Shown here: positions 7,815-14,814 of the stretch, piece after piece
Position numbering within the stretch: the first letter of the stretch is position 1
Layout of the letters: the number at the start of each line of letters is the position of its first letter
Assembly: GCA_025963715.1 (NCBI GenBank)
Contig: JAOQAG010000003.1
Location: 1 to 34,874 of the forward strand
Length of the DNA stretch: 34,874 bases
From: Bacteroidota bacterium
GTDB taxonomy: Bacteria > Bacteroidota > Bacteroidia > 2-12-FULL-35-15
Direction: 5' to 3'
Notes under the pieces: model-generated
Told to the model about the DNA's origin: nothing
Seen by the model: only the letters and a program-made list of their open reading frames with translations
Database searches by the model: none
Program-made: the position numbers and the translations under genes

Positions 7815-7868
7815 TCTTTTTTTATGATTTAGATAACAACGTTGCGGGTAACCGTTCAAAAGGAGAGA

Positions 7869-8975
7869 TTACTTATACACATCCTCCATAAACCCGTAAT
7901 CCAACTGCTCCACATTCCCCGCCGAAAATAATATAATGAACGTATCAAACTTACTGATATTACTGCGTGTAGCAGCATGATCACGGTCTTTGATGTACTC
8001 ATCATCCAATTGATGCACCTCCCGGTTATAATACCAGAATTCCGATTCGGAGCTGAAACATTGCTGCATCCAGCTGTTCCAGGCCCAAACATGACAAAAA
8101 CTATCACCGATCAGCAATACTTTTTTATTTTTTACATTGGATTGTGATTCAACCGTCGAAAAATAATTATTATTCTTTTCCAATGGCATCAGCAGATTGG
8201 CGGCCGCTTCAATATCAACGTCGGGTGTCCAGGGAGTATTATTTTTTTTATTGCTGATCGTGTTTTTAATTGAAATAGCGGTGGTGCCGGATAAATACGT
8301 GCAAACGGAATCAAAACAACGCGCTGCATACGCCTGTGTCCAGTGCACTCCGCCTTTATTACACACCGCAAACGGATATTTATTTTTTTCGGCAATTCCC
8401 AATTCATTAAAATCCAGGTACGTAATTGCGTTTTGTTTGAACGCATTTTTCAGACTTTGATAAAAGCCATTGATCAGTGCAGGATGTTTTACACTGTCCG
8501 CCAGAAACTCGCTGTACACAATATTTTTATCCGGCGCAATTACCCAGATCACATTTTTCCCTGCCGCTTTTAATGAATCGCTGAATTTTGAATAACGCTT
8601 TATATACAGATCCAATTTACCTTCCGGAAACGTTTTATCATCAAAATAACCGCTCACATACCGGAACAAATATCCCTGTTTGCCAATGTGCACATCCTGT
8701 ACATTGATCTTATTGAACCAGCTGTATTCGAGCTGATGATGCACACGTGTAAAACCGGGAAACAAACCAAACTGGTAATTGATATATTTTTCGGTAGTAT
8801 CCTGGTACCTGCGTGAAAAATAATCGGGCAGGTTAAATGTTGTTTCCGGTGGTTTCGGATAATAGCCTTCCAGCGGCTTGTCCTTGATAAGATGCAACGG
8901 CGAAAATAAAAAATGCAGCAGCAGGCAGATGAAAAACAGCAGAAAAAATAATATGTTGAGCGTACGTTTTTTCAT
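7869..8975 (-). CDS. AlgX/AlgJ-like SGNH acetyltransferase-family protein
   Basis: The 368-residue protein has an N-terminal membrane anchor (about residues 6-25) and an extracytoplasmic SGNH-type domain. It carries VLLIGDSFCHVW, with the nucleophile candidate S292, and GGVHWTQ, with H211. AlgX/AlgJ proteins usually have Asp two residues before this His; here that position is Gly209. It overlaps the upstream MBOAT gene by one base (TGATG). That pairing is the classic arrangement in which an AlgI-like channel passes acetyl groups to a periplasmic O-acetyltransferase acting on a polysaccharide. The overall assignment is good. Catalytic competence is less certain because of the Gly. Confidence 0.8.
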   Translation of the reverse strand: MKKRTLNILFFLLFFICLLLHFLFSPLHLIKDKPLEGYYPKPPETTFNLPDYFSRRYQDTTEKYINYQFGLFPGFTRVHHQLEYSWFNKINVQDVHIGKQGYLFRYVSGYFDDKTFPEGKLDLYIKRYSKFSDSLKAAGKNVIWVIAPDKNIVYSEFLADSVKHPALINGFYQSLKNAFKQNAITYLDFNELGIAEKNKYPFAVCNKGGVHWTQAYAARCFDSVCTYLSGTTAISIKNTISNKKNNTPWTPDVDIEAAANLLMPLEKNNNYFSTVESQSNVKNKKVLLIGDSFCHVWAWNSWMQQCFSSESEFWYYNREVHQLDDEYIKDRDHAATRSNISKFDTFIILFSAGNVEQLDYGFMEDVYK

Positions 8976-10387
8976 CAGAAACGGAAATAAATAAAGGGAT
9001 TAAAATTCTGTCCTGATAAATACGAAGCGCTGACAATAAATAAGATCAGGCTTGCAGCGTACAAGCTATAAAGACGGATTTTATTCTGAATAAATAATTG
9101 TTCGTCGTTTTGTGTTGCATTATAAAACGGTTTGATCAGTCCGCTGAATGCAAAAAATAATGCAATACAAAGCACTGCAATAAAACGGTGATCAAATGCA
9201 TGCTGCTGCGAAAACTGAAAGGAAAACATTTTTTTGTACATCATCGCACTCACATGCAGGCTGGTATTCCGGAACAATACCCAGCCAACCGTTGTCACAA
9301 TAAATGTATACATCACTGCACTGTTTTTTTGCAGAAAATTCTTTAAGAACAAACGTTCACACACCAGGAAAAATCCGTGGTAAGCGCCCCAGAAAATAAA
9401 ATTCCAGCCTGCACCGTGCCAGAAACCGGAAATTAAAAACACGATCCACAAATTAAAATAGGTCCTGAAAATGCTGCCTTTATTGCCTCCCAACGGAATG
9501 TACAAATAATTACGCATCCAGTTTCCAAGCGAAATATGCCATCTGCGCCAGAATTCGGTAATGGATTTGGAGATGTACGGAAAATTAAAATTCTCCGGGA
9601 TCTTAAACCCCATCATCTCGCCAAGGCCAATTGCCATATCGCTGTAGCCGGAAAAATCGAAATACAATTGCATCGTGTAACCCACTGCCATCACCCATGC
9701 GGTAAGCGTATCAATATCGGCCGGAGCCAGCTTGTACAGATTGGTAACGGTTTCGCCCAATAAATTTGCGATCAGGATTTTTTTTGCCAACCCGAAAATG
9801 AAACGCATGAAACCGGCCAGCCGCATTTCGGGGGTAATGATCCGCTCCCCTTCTATCTGCCAGCCCATTTTATTGTACGGAATGATAGGTCCGGCAATGA
9901 GTTTCGGGAACATTAAAATATAGGTGAGGTAATTTTTAAAGCTGCTCAGTGATTTGTAATCGCCGCGGTACACATCGATCACATACGTAAGCGACTCAAA
10001 TGTAAAAAAGGAAATCCCGATCGGCAATGCAATCGGACTGATCCGGATCGGATCGGCATTTGTCCAGCCCAGCAGGTGATTGAGGTTGGTAATGAAAAAG
10101 AATAAATATTTGAACGTAAACAGCAAACCCAGATTCACAAACAAAGAAATGCAGAGAAAAAGTTTTTTACGTTTGGCTGAATCGCTTTTCTCAATTTGTT
10201 TGACGAGAATAAAATCCAGCGCGGTAGTAAGCAGGATCACAAAAATAAAAACCGGTCCGCCCCAGGAATAAAAAGCAATACTACCAAGCAGCAGCGTGTA
10301 ATTCCGGAATTTAGAAGGCGTTAAATAATAGCATATCAGGAACAGCGGAAGAAAATAAAATAAAAAAGGCGTGCTGCTGAAAACCAT
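8975..10387 (-). CDS. MBOAT-family O-acyltransferase, AlgI-like
   Basis: This 470-residue polytopic membrane protein has the full AlgI signature: YFDFSGYSDMAIG (about 242-254), FWRRWHISLGNW (about 279-290, H284) and FWHGAGWNFIFWGAYHG (about 322-338) with the catalytic His324. It transfers acetyl groups across the inner membrane for exopolysaccharide O-acetylation. It is translationally coupled to the SGNH partner downstream. It lies at the end of the glycan locus, downstream of a 452-nt repeat-rich gap, so it may be a separate transcription unit. Confidence 0.95.
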   Translation of the reverse strand: MVFSSTPFLFYFLPLFLICYYLTPSKFRNYTLLLGSIAFYSWGGPVFIFVILLTTALDFILVKQIEKSDSAKRKKLFLCISLFVNLGLLFTFKYLFFFITNLNHLLGWTNADPIRISPIALPIGISFFTFESLTYVIDVYRGDYKSLSSFKNYLTYILMFPKLIAGPIIPYNKMGWQIEGERIITPEMRLAGFMRFIFGLAKKILIANLLGETVTNLYKLAPADIDTLTAWVMAVGYTMQLYFDFSGYSDMAIGLGEMMGFKIPENFNFPYISKSITEFWRRWHISLGNWMRNYLYIPLGGNKGSIFRTYFNLWIVFLISGFWHGAGWNFIFWGAYHGFFLVCERLFLKNFLQKNSAVMYTFIVTTVGWVLFRNTSLHVSAMMYKKMFSFQFSQQHAFDHRFIAVLCIALFFAFSGLIKPFYNATQNDEQLFIQNKIRLYSLYAASLILFIVSASYLSGQNFNPFIYFRF

Positions 10388-10406
10388 AAATTGAGCTTAA
10401 TGTTTG

Positions 10407-10428
10407 AATCCCGATAGCTATCGGGATT
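10407..10428. repeat. Perfect 22-nt palindrome centred on ATAGCTAT
   Basis: The sequence AATCCCGATAG is immediately followed by its exact reverse complement, with no loop. It lies 19 nt upstream of the MBOAT start codon. It could be a REP-type repeat or a dimeric protein-binding site. Its position next to a gene start leaves the latter open. Confidence 0.75.
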
Positions 10429-10520
10429 AAAGTTAGAAAGTTTAAGGAAATGGGAGGGGATTTTGGGATTAATTTACTGGAGGGTGATTAGCATTTCTAA
10501 AGTACAGAACACACCCCTAA

Positions 10521-10536
10521 CCCCTCTCAAGAGGGG
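10521..10536. repeat. CCCCTCTCAAGAGGGG palindromic core (third copy)
   Basis: It shares the core and part of the flank (CACCCCTAACCCCTC against the CCCCTGCCCCTC arm) with the inverted pair at 3820-3981. It is preceded by ACAC and followed by AATGCATTCTGCAAGCATT. Confidence 0.75.
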
Positions 10537-10628
10537 AATGCATTCTGCAAGCATTATAATTGATGTTTTTATTTATAATTTTTATTAAAAATACTGCTAC
10601 CTTAAAATTGAACGGCGGCAATTCTCCT

Positions 10629-10693
10629 CGTAGGCGCCAGGCTCTGCCTGGTGACGTTGCAAATTTGTTACCAGGCAGAGCCTGGCGCCTACG
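10629..10693. repeat. 24-bp perfect inverted repeat, CGCCAGGCTCTGCCTGG type
   Basis: The arms 10629-10652 and 10670-10693 are exact reverse complements around a 17-nt loop. Each arm contains the smaller palindrome CCAGGCTCTGCCTGG, so the element can fold as one long stem or as two small hairpins. It resembles a paired REP element. Confidence 0.85.
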
Positions 10694-10728
10694 CATACTG
10701 CAAATTTCAAATTTGTTCTTCTTTGACA

Positions 10729-10755
10729 GATCCCGGGTCAAGCCCGGGATGACAG
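10729..10755. repeat. CCCGGG palindromic repeat (copy 3)
   Basis: Same unit as 51-77 and 7788-7814 with one change (TCAAG for TCAGG). The palindromic core stays CCCGGG-N5-CCCGGG. Confidence 0.85.
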
Positions 10756-10807
10756 TTCGAAGGGAAATTGTTCTCTGATTTAACAAACACAGCATCTGCG
10801 CACAGCA

Positions 10808-10841
10808 AACTTTGAACTTTAAACTTTTGAACTTTGAACTT
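10808..10841. repeat. AACTTTG heptamer repeats (left set)
   Basis: Units AACTTTG, AACTTTA, AACTTTT, then (after one G) AACTTTG and a partial unit run up to the stop codon of the GT2 gene. A matching set in inverted orientation lies at 13318-13350, just upstream of the carbamoyltransferase. The two sets bracket that two-gene unit. Confidence 0.75.
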
Positions 10842-11586
10842 ACTTAAAAAACTGCCCCAGTTTCGAAAGCGGCTTCCTGATCAACGTAAACATTCCCGGT
10901 TTTAAGCCGTTAAGCTCCCAGGCTTTTTTATCCTCGCGGTTGGCTTTAAGCCTGTTCATCAAGCTTGCATTACTTTTCCCTCCCACACGCATTTTCACAA
11001 GCACTTCCGGAATGTAAGCCGTGCTGCAATTATATTTGTGCAACAGGCGCAGCATCATTTCGTAATCCGCGGCGGAACGCAAGGTGGTATTAAAAACACC
11101 AAACTGATCGTAACATTTTTTACGGACAAAAAAAACAGGGTGCGGCGGCATCCAGCCTTTTAAAAATAATCCCGGCGTATATTCCCCGGATTTCCAATGC
11201 CGCGTGACTTTTGCCGTGTTTTCACGATCCACATATTGCAGATCGCCGTACACAGTATCCGTATTTTTTGTTTCAAACGTTTTTACAATCTTGCTGATCA
11301 CGTTTGCATCCGTATAAAAATCATCTGCATGCAGGATCGCGATCACATCGCCGCTTGCCGCTGCAATGCCTTTGTTGATAGCGAAATAAATACCATCGTC
11401 CTTTTCAGAAATAATTTTTGAGATCTGCGAATGATATTTCGCAATGATGTTCAGGGTTTCATCGCTTGATTTTCCATCCACAAGAATGTATTCAATATTT
11501 TTGTAATCCTGCTCCACTACCGACCGGATCGTCGCCTCTATCGTGGCAGCGCTGTTGTAACAAACGGTGATAACGGAAACTTTCAT
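10840..11586 (-). CDS. Family 2 glycosyltransferase (WcaA-like)
   Basis: The 248-residue GT-A enzyme has a nucleotide-binding N-terminus (MKVSVITVCYNSAATIEATI), LVDGKSSD at about 35-42, EKDDGIYFAINKG and the metal-binding HADD (D88, D89). LRSAADYEMMLRL supplies the C-terminal acidic motif. It would add a sugar to a lipid-linked glycan on the cytoplasmic face. It starts directly after the stop of the carbamoyltransferase with no gap, so the two are co-translated. Donor and acceptor cannot be told from sequence. Confidence 0.92.
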   Translation of the reverse strand: MKVSVITVCYNSAATIEATIRSVVEQDYKNIEYILVDGKSSDETLNIIAKYHSQISKIISEKDDGIYFAINKGIAAASGDVIAILHADDFYTDANVISKIVKTFETKNTDTVYGDLQYVDRENTAKVTRHWKSGEYTPGLFLKGWMPPHPVFFVRKKCYDQFGVFNTTLRSAADYEMMLRLLHKYNCSTAYIPEVLVKMRVGGKSNASLMNRLKANREDKKAWELNGLKPGMFTLIRKPLSKLGQFFK

Positions 11587-13311
11587 TTAGCGGGAAACGA
11601 TATAATTTTCCAAAACCAACAGATCCATTTTGGTACGCAGAAAACAATCCAGCGCATTGGCTGGCGTGTTCACGATCGGCTCATTTTCATTGAAAGAAGT
11701 ATTCAACAGGATCGGCACACCGGTTTTTTTATTGAACGCAGAGATCAATGCATGGTATTTCGGTTCTGTTTTTGAATCCACGGACTGTAACCTTCCGGTT
11801 CCGTCAACGTGCGTCACAGCAGGGATTTTTGCCCGCATTTCTTCTTTGATCACGTATACTTTTTCCATGAAGGGAACGCTGTCGGCATTCATAAAATAAT
11901 CGGCCACGGCTTCTTTTAAAATGGAAGGAGCAAACGGACGGAAGGATTCCCGGCGTTTGATCTTGAGATTTAAAATTTCTTTTGCATCGGCCCTGCGTGG
12001 GTCCGCGATGATGGAACGATGCCCCAATGCACGCGGGCCAAACTCTGCCCTGCCCTGGAACCAGCCTACCACACCGCCATTAATGATGCAATCCGTTACC
12101 TGGTCGTATAATTCGGAATCGGAATATTTTTTGAACGTTACGTTCTGTGATTTTAAATAAGTTTCAATTTCTTCGTCGGTAAAATGACTTCCCAACGCAG
12201 CTGTGTATACCGGCGCTGCGCGTTTTTGCTTCAGCACATGATTGTATAAATACAAAGCCGATCCCATGGATGTTCCGGCATCATGCCCGGCAGAAGGAAT
12301 GTACACATCTTTAAACGTGGTGTTCTGCAATACTTTTCCGTTTGCTACAGAATTTTGCGCCACACCACCTGCAATACAAAGGTTTTCCAAACCGGTACGC
12401 TTTTGCAGATGGTTCAAAATATGAAAGATCAATTCTTCACACACGCGCTGTACCGACGCAGCAAGGTCTTTGTGGTATTGCGTTAACTCGTCCTCGCGCT
12501 TGCGTGCAGGGCCGAATTTTTCCACCATGTAACTACTGAAAATGCTTTCAATATCCGGCTCACCGCTTTCCCAACTCATTTTTACACCATTTTTATGATG
12601 CGTAAAATAATTGAGGTTCAGCTCGAATAATCCATTGTCTTTAAAAATGAGCACATCCTTTAATTTGTCCACGTACAAAGGCTTTCCGTAAGGCGCCAAT
12701 CCCATGATCTTGTACTCGTCGCCGTATTTCGGGAAACCGAGGTACTGCGTAAAGGAAGTGTAAAAAATACCGGCAGAGTGCGGAAAATGCACCGCATCCA
12801 GCACTTCGATCTGATTGCCTTTTCCGGTAGCGATCATTGTGGAAGTAAAATCACCGAAACCATCAATGGAAACAATGGCGGATTCGTCAAAAGGTGAAGC
12901 AAAAAAAGCGCTTGCCAAATGTGAACGGTGATGTTCAATATTATGAATTTCGGCTTTGATCTCGTTTTCAGGAACGTCGAAAGCTTCTGCCAGCATTGCT
13001 TTTACGGATTTTACTTTTTTAGAATTGGTATAACGGTCGAGGATCGCCGAAAGGGAAACTTTATTTTTTAAGGTGTGCCTGATCTTGCGCAATACATTTG
13101 CAGAAGGATCGCGGGAAATGGTCACGTGATCAATGTCTTTGATGGTAATTCCGGCATCTTTCAAACAGTATTTGATCGCCTCTATCGGGAAACCAGCCCA
13201 ATGCTTGATCCTCCGGATGCGCTCTTCTTCCAATGCAACAATTATTTCACCATCCTTTAAAATACAGGCGGATGAATCTCCATGAAAAGCGTTAAGTCCT
13301 AAGATATACAT
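11587..13311 (-). CDS. NodU/CmcH-family carbamoyltransferase
   Basis: The start is taken at the ATG giving MYILGLNAFHGDSSA, because this is the family N-terminus. An in-frame upstream extension to 13416 would translate a repeat region and the promoter. The 574-residue product has the HGDSSA loop, HHRSHLASAF with the metal-binding histidines, SIDGFGDF, GDEYKIMGLAPYG, and FGPRALGHRSIIADPR with SFRPFAPS in the C-terminal domain. It would transfer a carbamoyl group from carbamoyl phosphate to a sugar hydroxyl, as NodU does on Nod factor. Adjacency to the GT2 suggests it decorates the glycan or its precursor. Confidence 0.92.
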   Translation of the reverse strand: MYILGLNAFHGDSSACILKDGEIIVALEEERIRRIKHWAGFPIEAIKYCLKDAGITIKDIDHVTISRDPSANVLRKIRHTLKNKVSLSAILDRYTNSKKVKSVKAMLAEAFDVPENEIKAEIHNIEHHRSHLASAFFASPFDESAIVSIDGFGDFTSTMIATGKGNQIEVLDAVHFPHSAGIFYTSFTQYLGFPKYGDEYKIMGLAPYGKPLYVDKLKDVLIFKDNGLFELNLNYFTHHKNGVKMSWESGEPDIESIFSSYMVEKFGPARKREDELTQYHKDLAASVQRVCEELIFHILNHLQKRTGLENLCIAGGVAQNSVANGKVLQNTTFKDVYIPSAGHDAGTSMGSALYLYNHVLKQKRAAPVYTAALGSHFTDEEIETYLKSQNVTFKKYSDSELYDQVTDCIINGGVVGWFQGRAEFGPRALGHRSIIADPRRADAKEILNLKIKRRESFRPFAPSILKEAVADYFMNADSVPFMEKVYVIKEEMRAKIPAVTHVDGTGRLQSVDSKTEPKYHALISAFNKKTGVPILLNTSFNENEPIVNTPANALDCFLRTKMDLLVLENYIVSR

Positions 13312-13317
13312 AAATGA

Positions 13318-13350
13318 GTTTAAAGTTGTAAAGTTTAAAGTTTGAAAGTT
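13318..13350. repeat. AACTTT heptamer repeats (right set, inverted)
   Basis: On the plus strand this reads as repeated TAAAGTT-type units with small spacers. Its reverse complement gives AACTTTC, AACTTTA and similar units matching 10808-10841. It lies in the predicted 5' leader of the carbamoyltransferase transcript. Confidence 0.7.
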
Positions 13351-13394
13351 GCTACGCCCAAATTGGTAAAACTGGGTAGGCTTTACAATGTTTA

Positions 13395-13425
13395 CAAAGT
13401 TAAATAAGATTGGCAATGTAACAAG
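13395..13425 (-). promoter_or_regulatory. Candidate Bacteroidota promoter for the carbamoyltransferase
   Basis: On the minus strand CTTG (13422-13425) and TAACTTTG (13395-13402) are separated by exactly 19 nt. This matches the TTG-N19-TAnnTTTG arrangement used by the Bacteroidota primary sigma factor. Transcription would start near 13388, leaving a leader of about 75 nt that contains the heptamer repeats. Confidence 0.5.
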
Positions 13426-13433
13426 AGAAAATG

Positions 13434-14576
13434 CTATAAGAACAGGTGTCGGTTTTGCTCAATGATGGCGGGGTTATTTACATACTCCAAAGCTTGTTGG
13501 TAGGCGGCTTTCGACATACGATCATAATCGGCCTGGGCCATGGAAGCACAGCTGTCGATCGCTTCCGCGAAAGCGCTGGGCTTATCCAGCGGCAGATCCC
13601 AGCCGGTGTGTTTTTCGGGCAGGTGTTTCCATGGGGTTTGGTCGCTGATGATCACAGGAGTGCCTGCTGACAGGGATTGCAGGATGATGTGCCCGAAATT
13701 TTCGCCAGTGGTAGGCATAAACATAAAATGGTAATTTTTGAGCAGTTTCGGCACTTTGCCACTGTCGATGCTGCCTTTGTAATTGGCTTTTACATTTTGT
13801 GGTAATTCATCGAGCACCAGCTTGCATTCCGACCAATATTCCTGGTCGTATACCGGGCCGTAAAAATCAAATTCCACTTCTTCTTTTACTTGTTTTAATA
13901 CCTGTAATGCGCACAATAAATTTTTTTCGGGTGCTATCCGCGCCACATTTACCATGCGTAATTTCCCCATTTCTTTTTCGCGTTTGCTGAAAGCCGAAAT
14001 GCTGTTTTTTTGCGGCAGGTTGGCGGCAGTCCTGATCTGCATTTTATCGCCGCAAATAGCGCGGATCTCATGTTTTTCTGCTTCCGTAGTGGCATGGAAC
14101 ATTACGTTATCAAACAACTTCAACACTTTTACCGCACGGATAAAAAATTGTTTTTTTGTTTTTTTAATGCTCATCGAGCCTTCCGAAAACATTCCCCTTG
14201 CTGCGATCACCACATTTTTATCGTGCTTTTTGCGCAGGTACATCAATGGGATCAGGGTAAAATACAGGGAATAGATCCCGTTGAGATACACGCTGTCAAA
14301 ATCGCTTTTGCGGATGAGGTTGCGCACATTGCTGCGTGTAAGCTGATCCTGCGAAATGTAATATACTTTTACACCGTTCGGCAACGTATTCCATTCATTA
14401 CTTTTTACTCCCGGATACGGCGTGGTTTCCATATAATCGGTATCACGGGTAATAATGGAGAACTCAAACTCTTCTTTTAAATGCTCCACTAAATTGGACA
14501 CAGACTGGATAGGCCCACCGGCTTTGTAACCGGGGAGATACCAATCGATGAATATGAGGACTTTTTTTAAGTTCAA
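13434..14576 (-). CDS. Family 4 glycosyltransferase
   Basis: This 380-residue GT-B protein begins MNLKKVLIFIDWYLPGYKAGGPIQSVSNLVEHL, with the acceptor-side GG loop. It has NVARIAPEKN near the middle and the donor-site region TTGENFGHIILQSLSAGTPVIISDQTPW. The usual E-x7-E motif reads E-x7-Q here (ENFGHIILQ), as the second codon is CAA. Otherwise the Rossmann domains look complete. It lies 122 nt upstream of the carbamoyltransferase and 238 nt downstream of AsnB, so it may have its own promoter. Donor and acceptor are unknown. Confidence 0.88.
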   Translation of the reverse strand: MNLKKVLIFIDWYLPGYKAGGPIQSVSNLVEHLKEEFEFSIITRDTDYMETTPYPGVKSNEWNTLPNGVKVYYISQDQLTRSNVRNLIRKSDFDSVYLNGIYSLYFTLIPLMYLRKKHDKNVVIAARGMFSEGSMSIKKTKKQFFIRAVKVLKLFDNVMFHATTEAEKHEIRAICGDKMQIRTAANLPQKNSISAFSKREKEMGKLRMVNVARIAPEKNLLCALQVLKQVKEEVEFDFYGPVYDQEYWSECKLVLDELPQNVKANYKGSIDSGKVPKLLKNYHFMFMPTTGENFGHIILQSLSAGTPVIISDQTPWKHLPEKHTGWDLPLDKPSAFAEAIDSCASMAQADYDRMSKAAYQQALEYVNNPAIIEQNRHLFL

Positions 14577-14588
14577 GGTTTATTTCAG

Positions 14589-14617
14589 CGAATAACGAAT
14601 TAAAACGAATAACGAAT
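14589..14617. repeat. Short direct repeat CGAATAACGAAT
   Basis: Two identical 12-nt units (14589-14600 and 14606-14617) are separated by TAAAA, just upstream of the GT4 start codon. They may be part of the repeat-rich leader or a binding site for a regulator. There is no further support. Confidence 0.5.
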
Positions 14618-14640
14618 CTGTGTGTAAGCTAAGTATTTTT

Positions 14641-14754
14641 CTACCACATAAGGCACAAAGAAGCACATAAGGCGAAACCCGAAAATAGTATACCATTTAC
14701 GTCGGGCATTTCACACACAGTAACTTATGTGTTTCTTTGTGCCTTATGTGGTAG
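14641..14754. repeat. 30-bp inverted repeat CTACCACATAAGGCACAAAG type
   Basis: The arm 14641-14670 pairs with 14725-14754 with one mismatch in 30. The 54-nt interior contains a smaller CCCGA/TCGGG pair. It fills the gap between AsnB and the downstream GT4. It could be a REP pair and, when transcribed, a long hairpin affecting expression of the GT4. Confidence 0.8.
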
Positions 14755-14814
14755 ATTTTTTTTCACGTTTAGCTTGTCCAATTTATAATCCAGCATTTAT
14801 AATTTATAATTGCT

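Larger units (their letters stand above)
7309..7868. other. Gene-free, repeat-filled interval between convergent genes
   Basis: This 560-nt stretch holds no convincing gene. In order it contains the second copy of the lipoprotein-flanking direct repeat (7342-7473), a diverged dispersed element in minus orientation (about 7500-7740), and a CCCGGG palindromic repeat (7788-7814). No clear terminator was found for either converging gene. Confidence 0.7.
10388..10839. other. Repeat-dense gene-free interval
   Basis: This 452-nt stretch separates the acetylation pair from the GT2 gene. It contains a perfect 22-nt palindrome (10407-10428), a CCCCTCTCAAGAGGGG core (10521-10536), a 24-bp inverted repeat (10629-10693), a CCCGGG repeat (10729-10755) and AACTTTG heptamers (10808-10841). 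The short open frames here merely translate the palindromes and do not look like genes. Confidence 0.75.

Noticed and set aside
10428-10435. TAACTTTA on the minus strand as a -7 element for the MBOAT gene
   Set aside because: One mismatch to TAnnTTTG and no TTG-like element at the expected spacing.
10517-10795. Open frames on both strands with RRQALPG-like peptides
   Set aside because: They are translations of the palindromic repeats at 10629-10693 and 10729-10755, so they are not credible genes.
13312-13416. N-terminal extension of the carbamoyltransferase by 35 residues
   Set aside because: It would translate the heptamer repeats and promoter region, whereas the family N-terminus begins at MYILGLNAFHGDSS.
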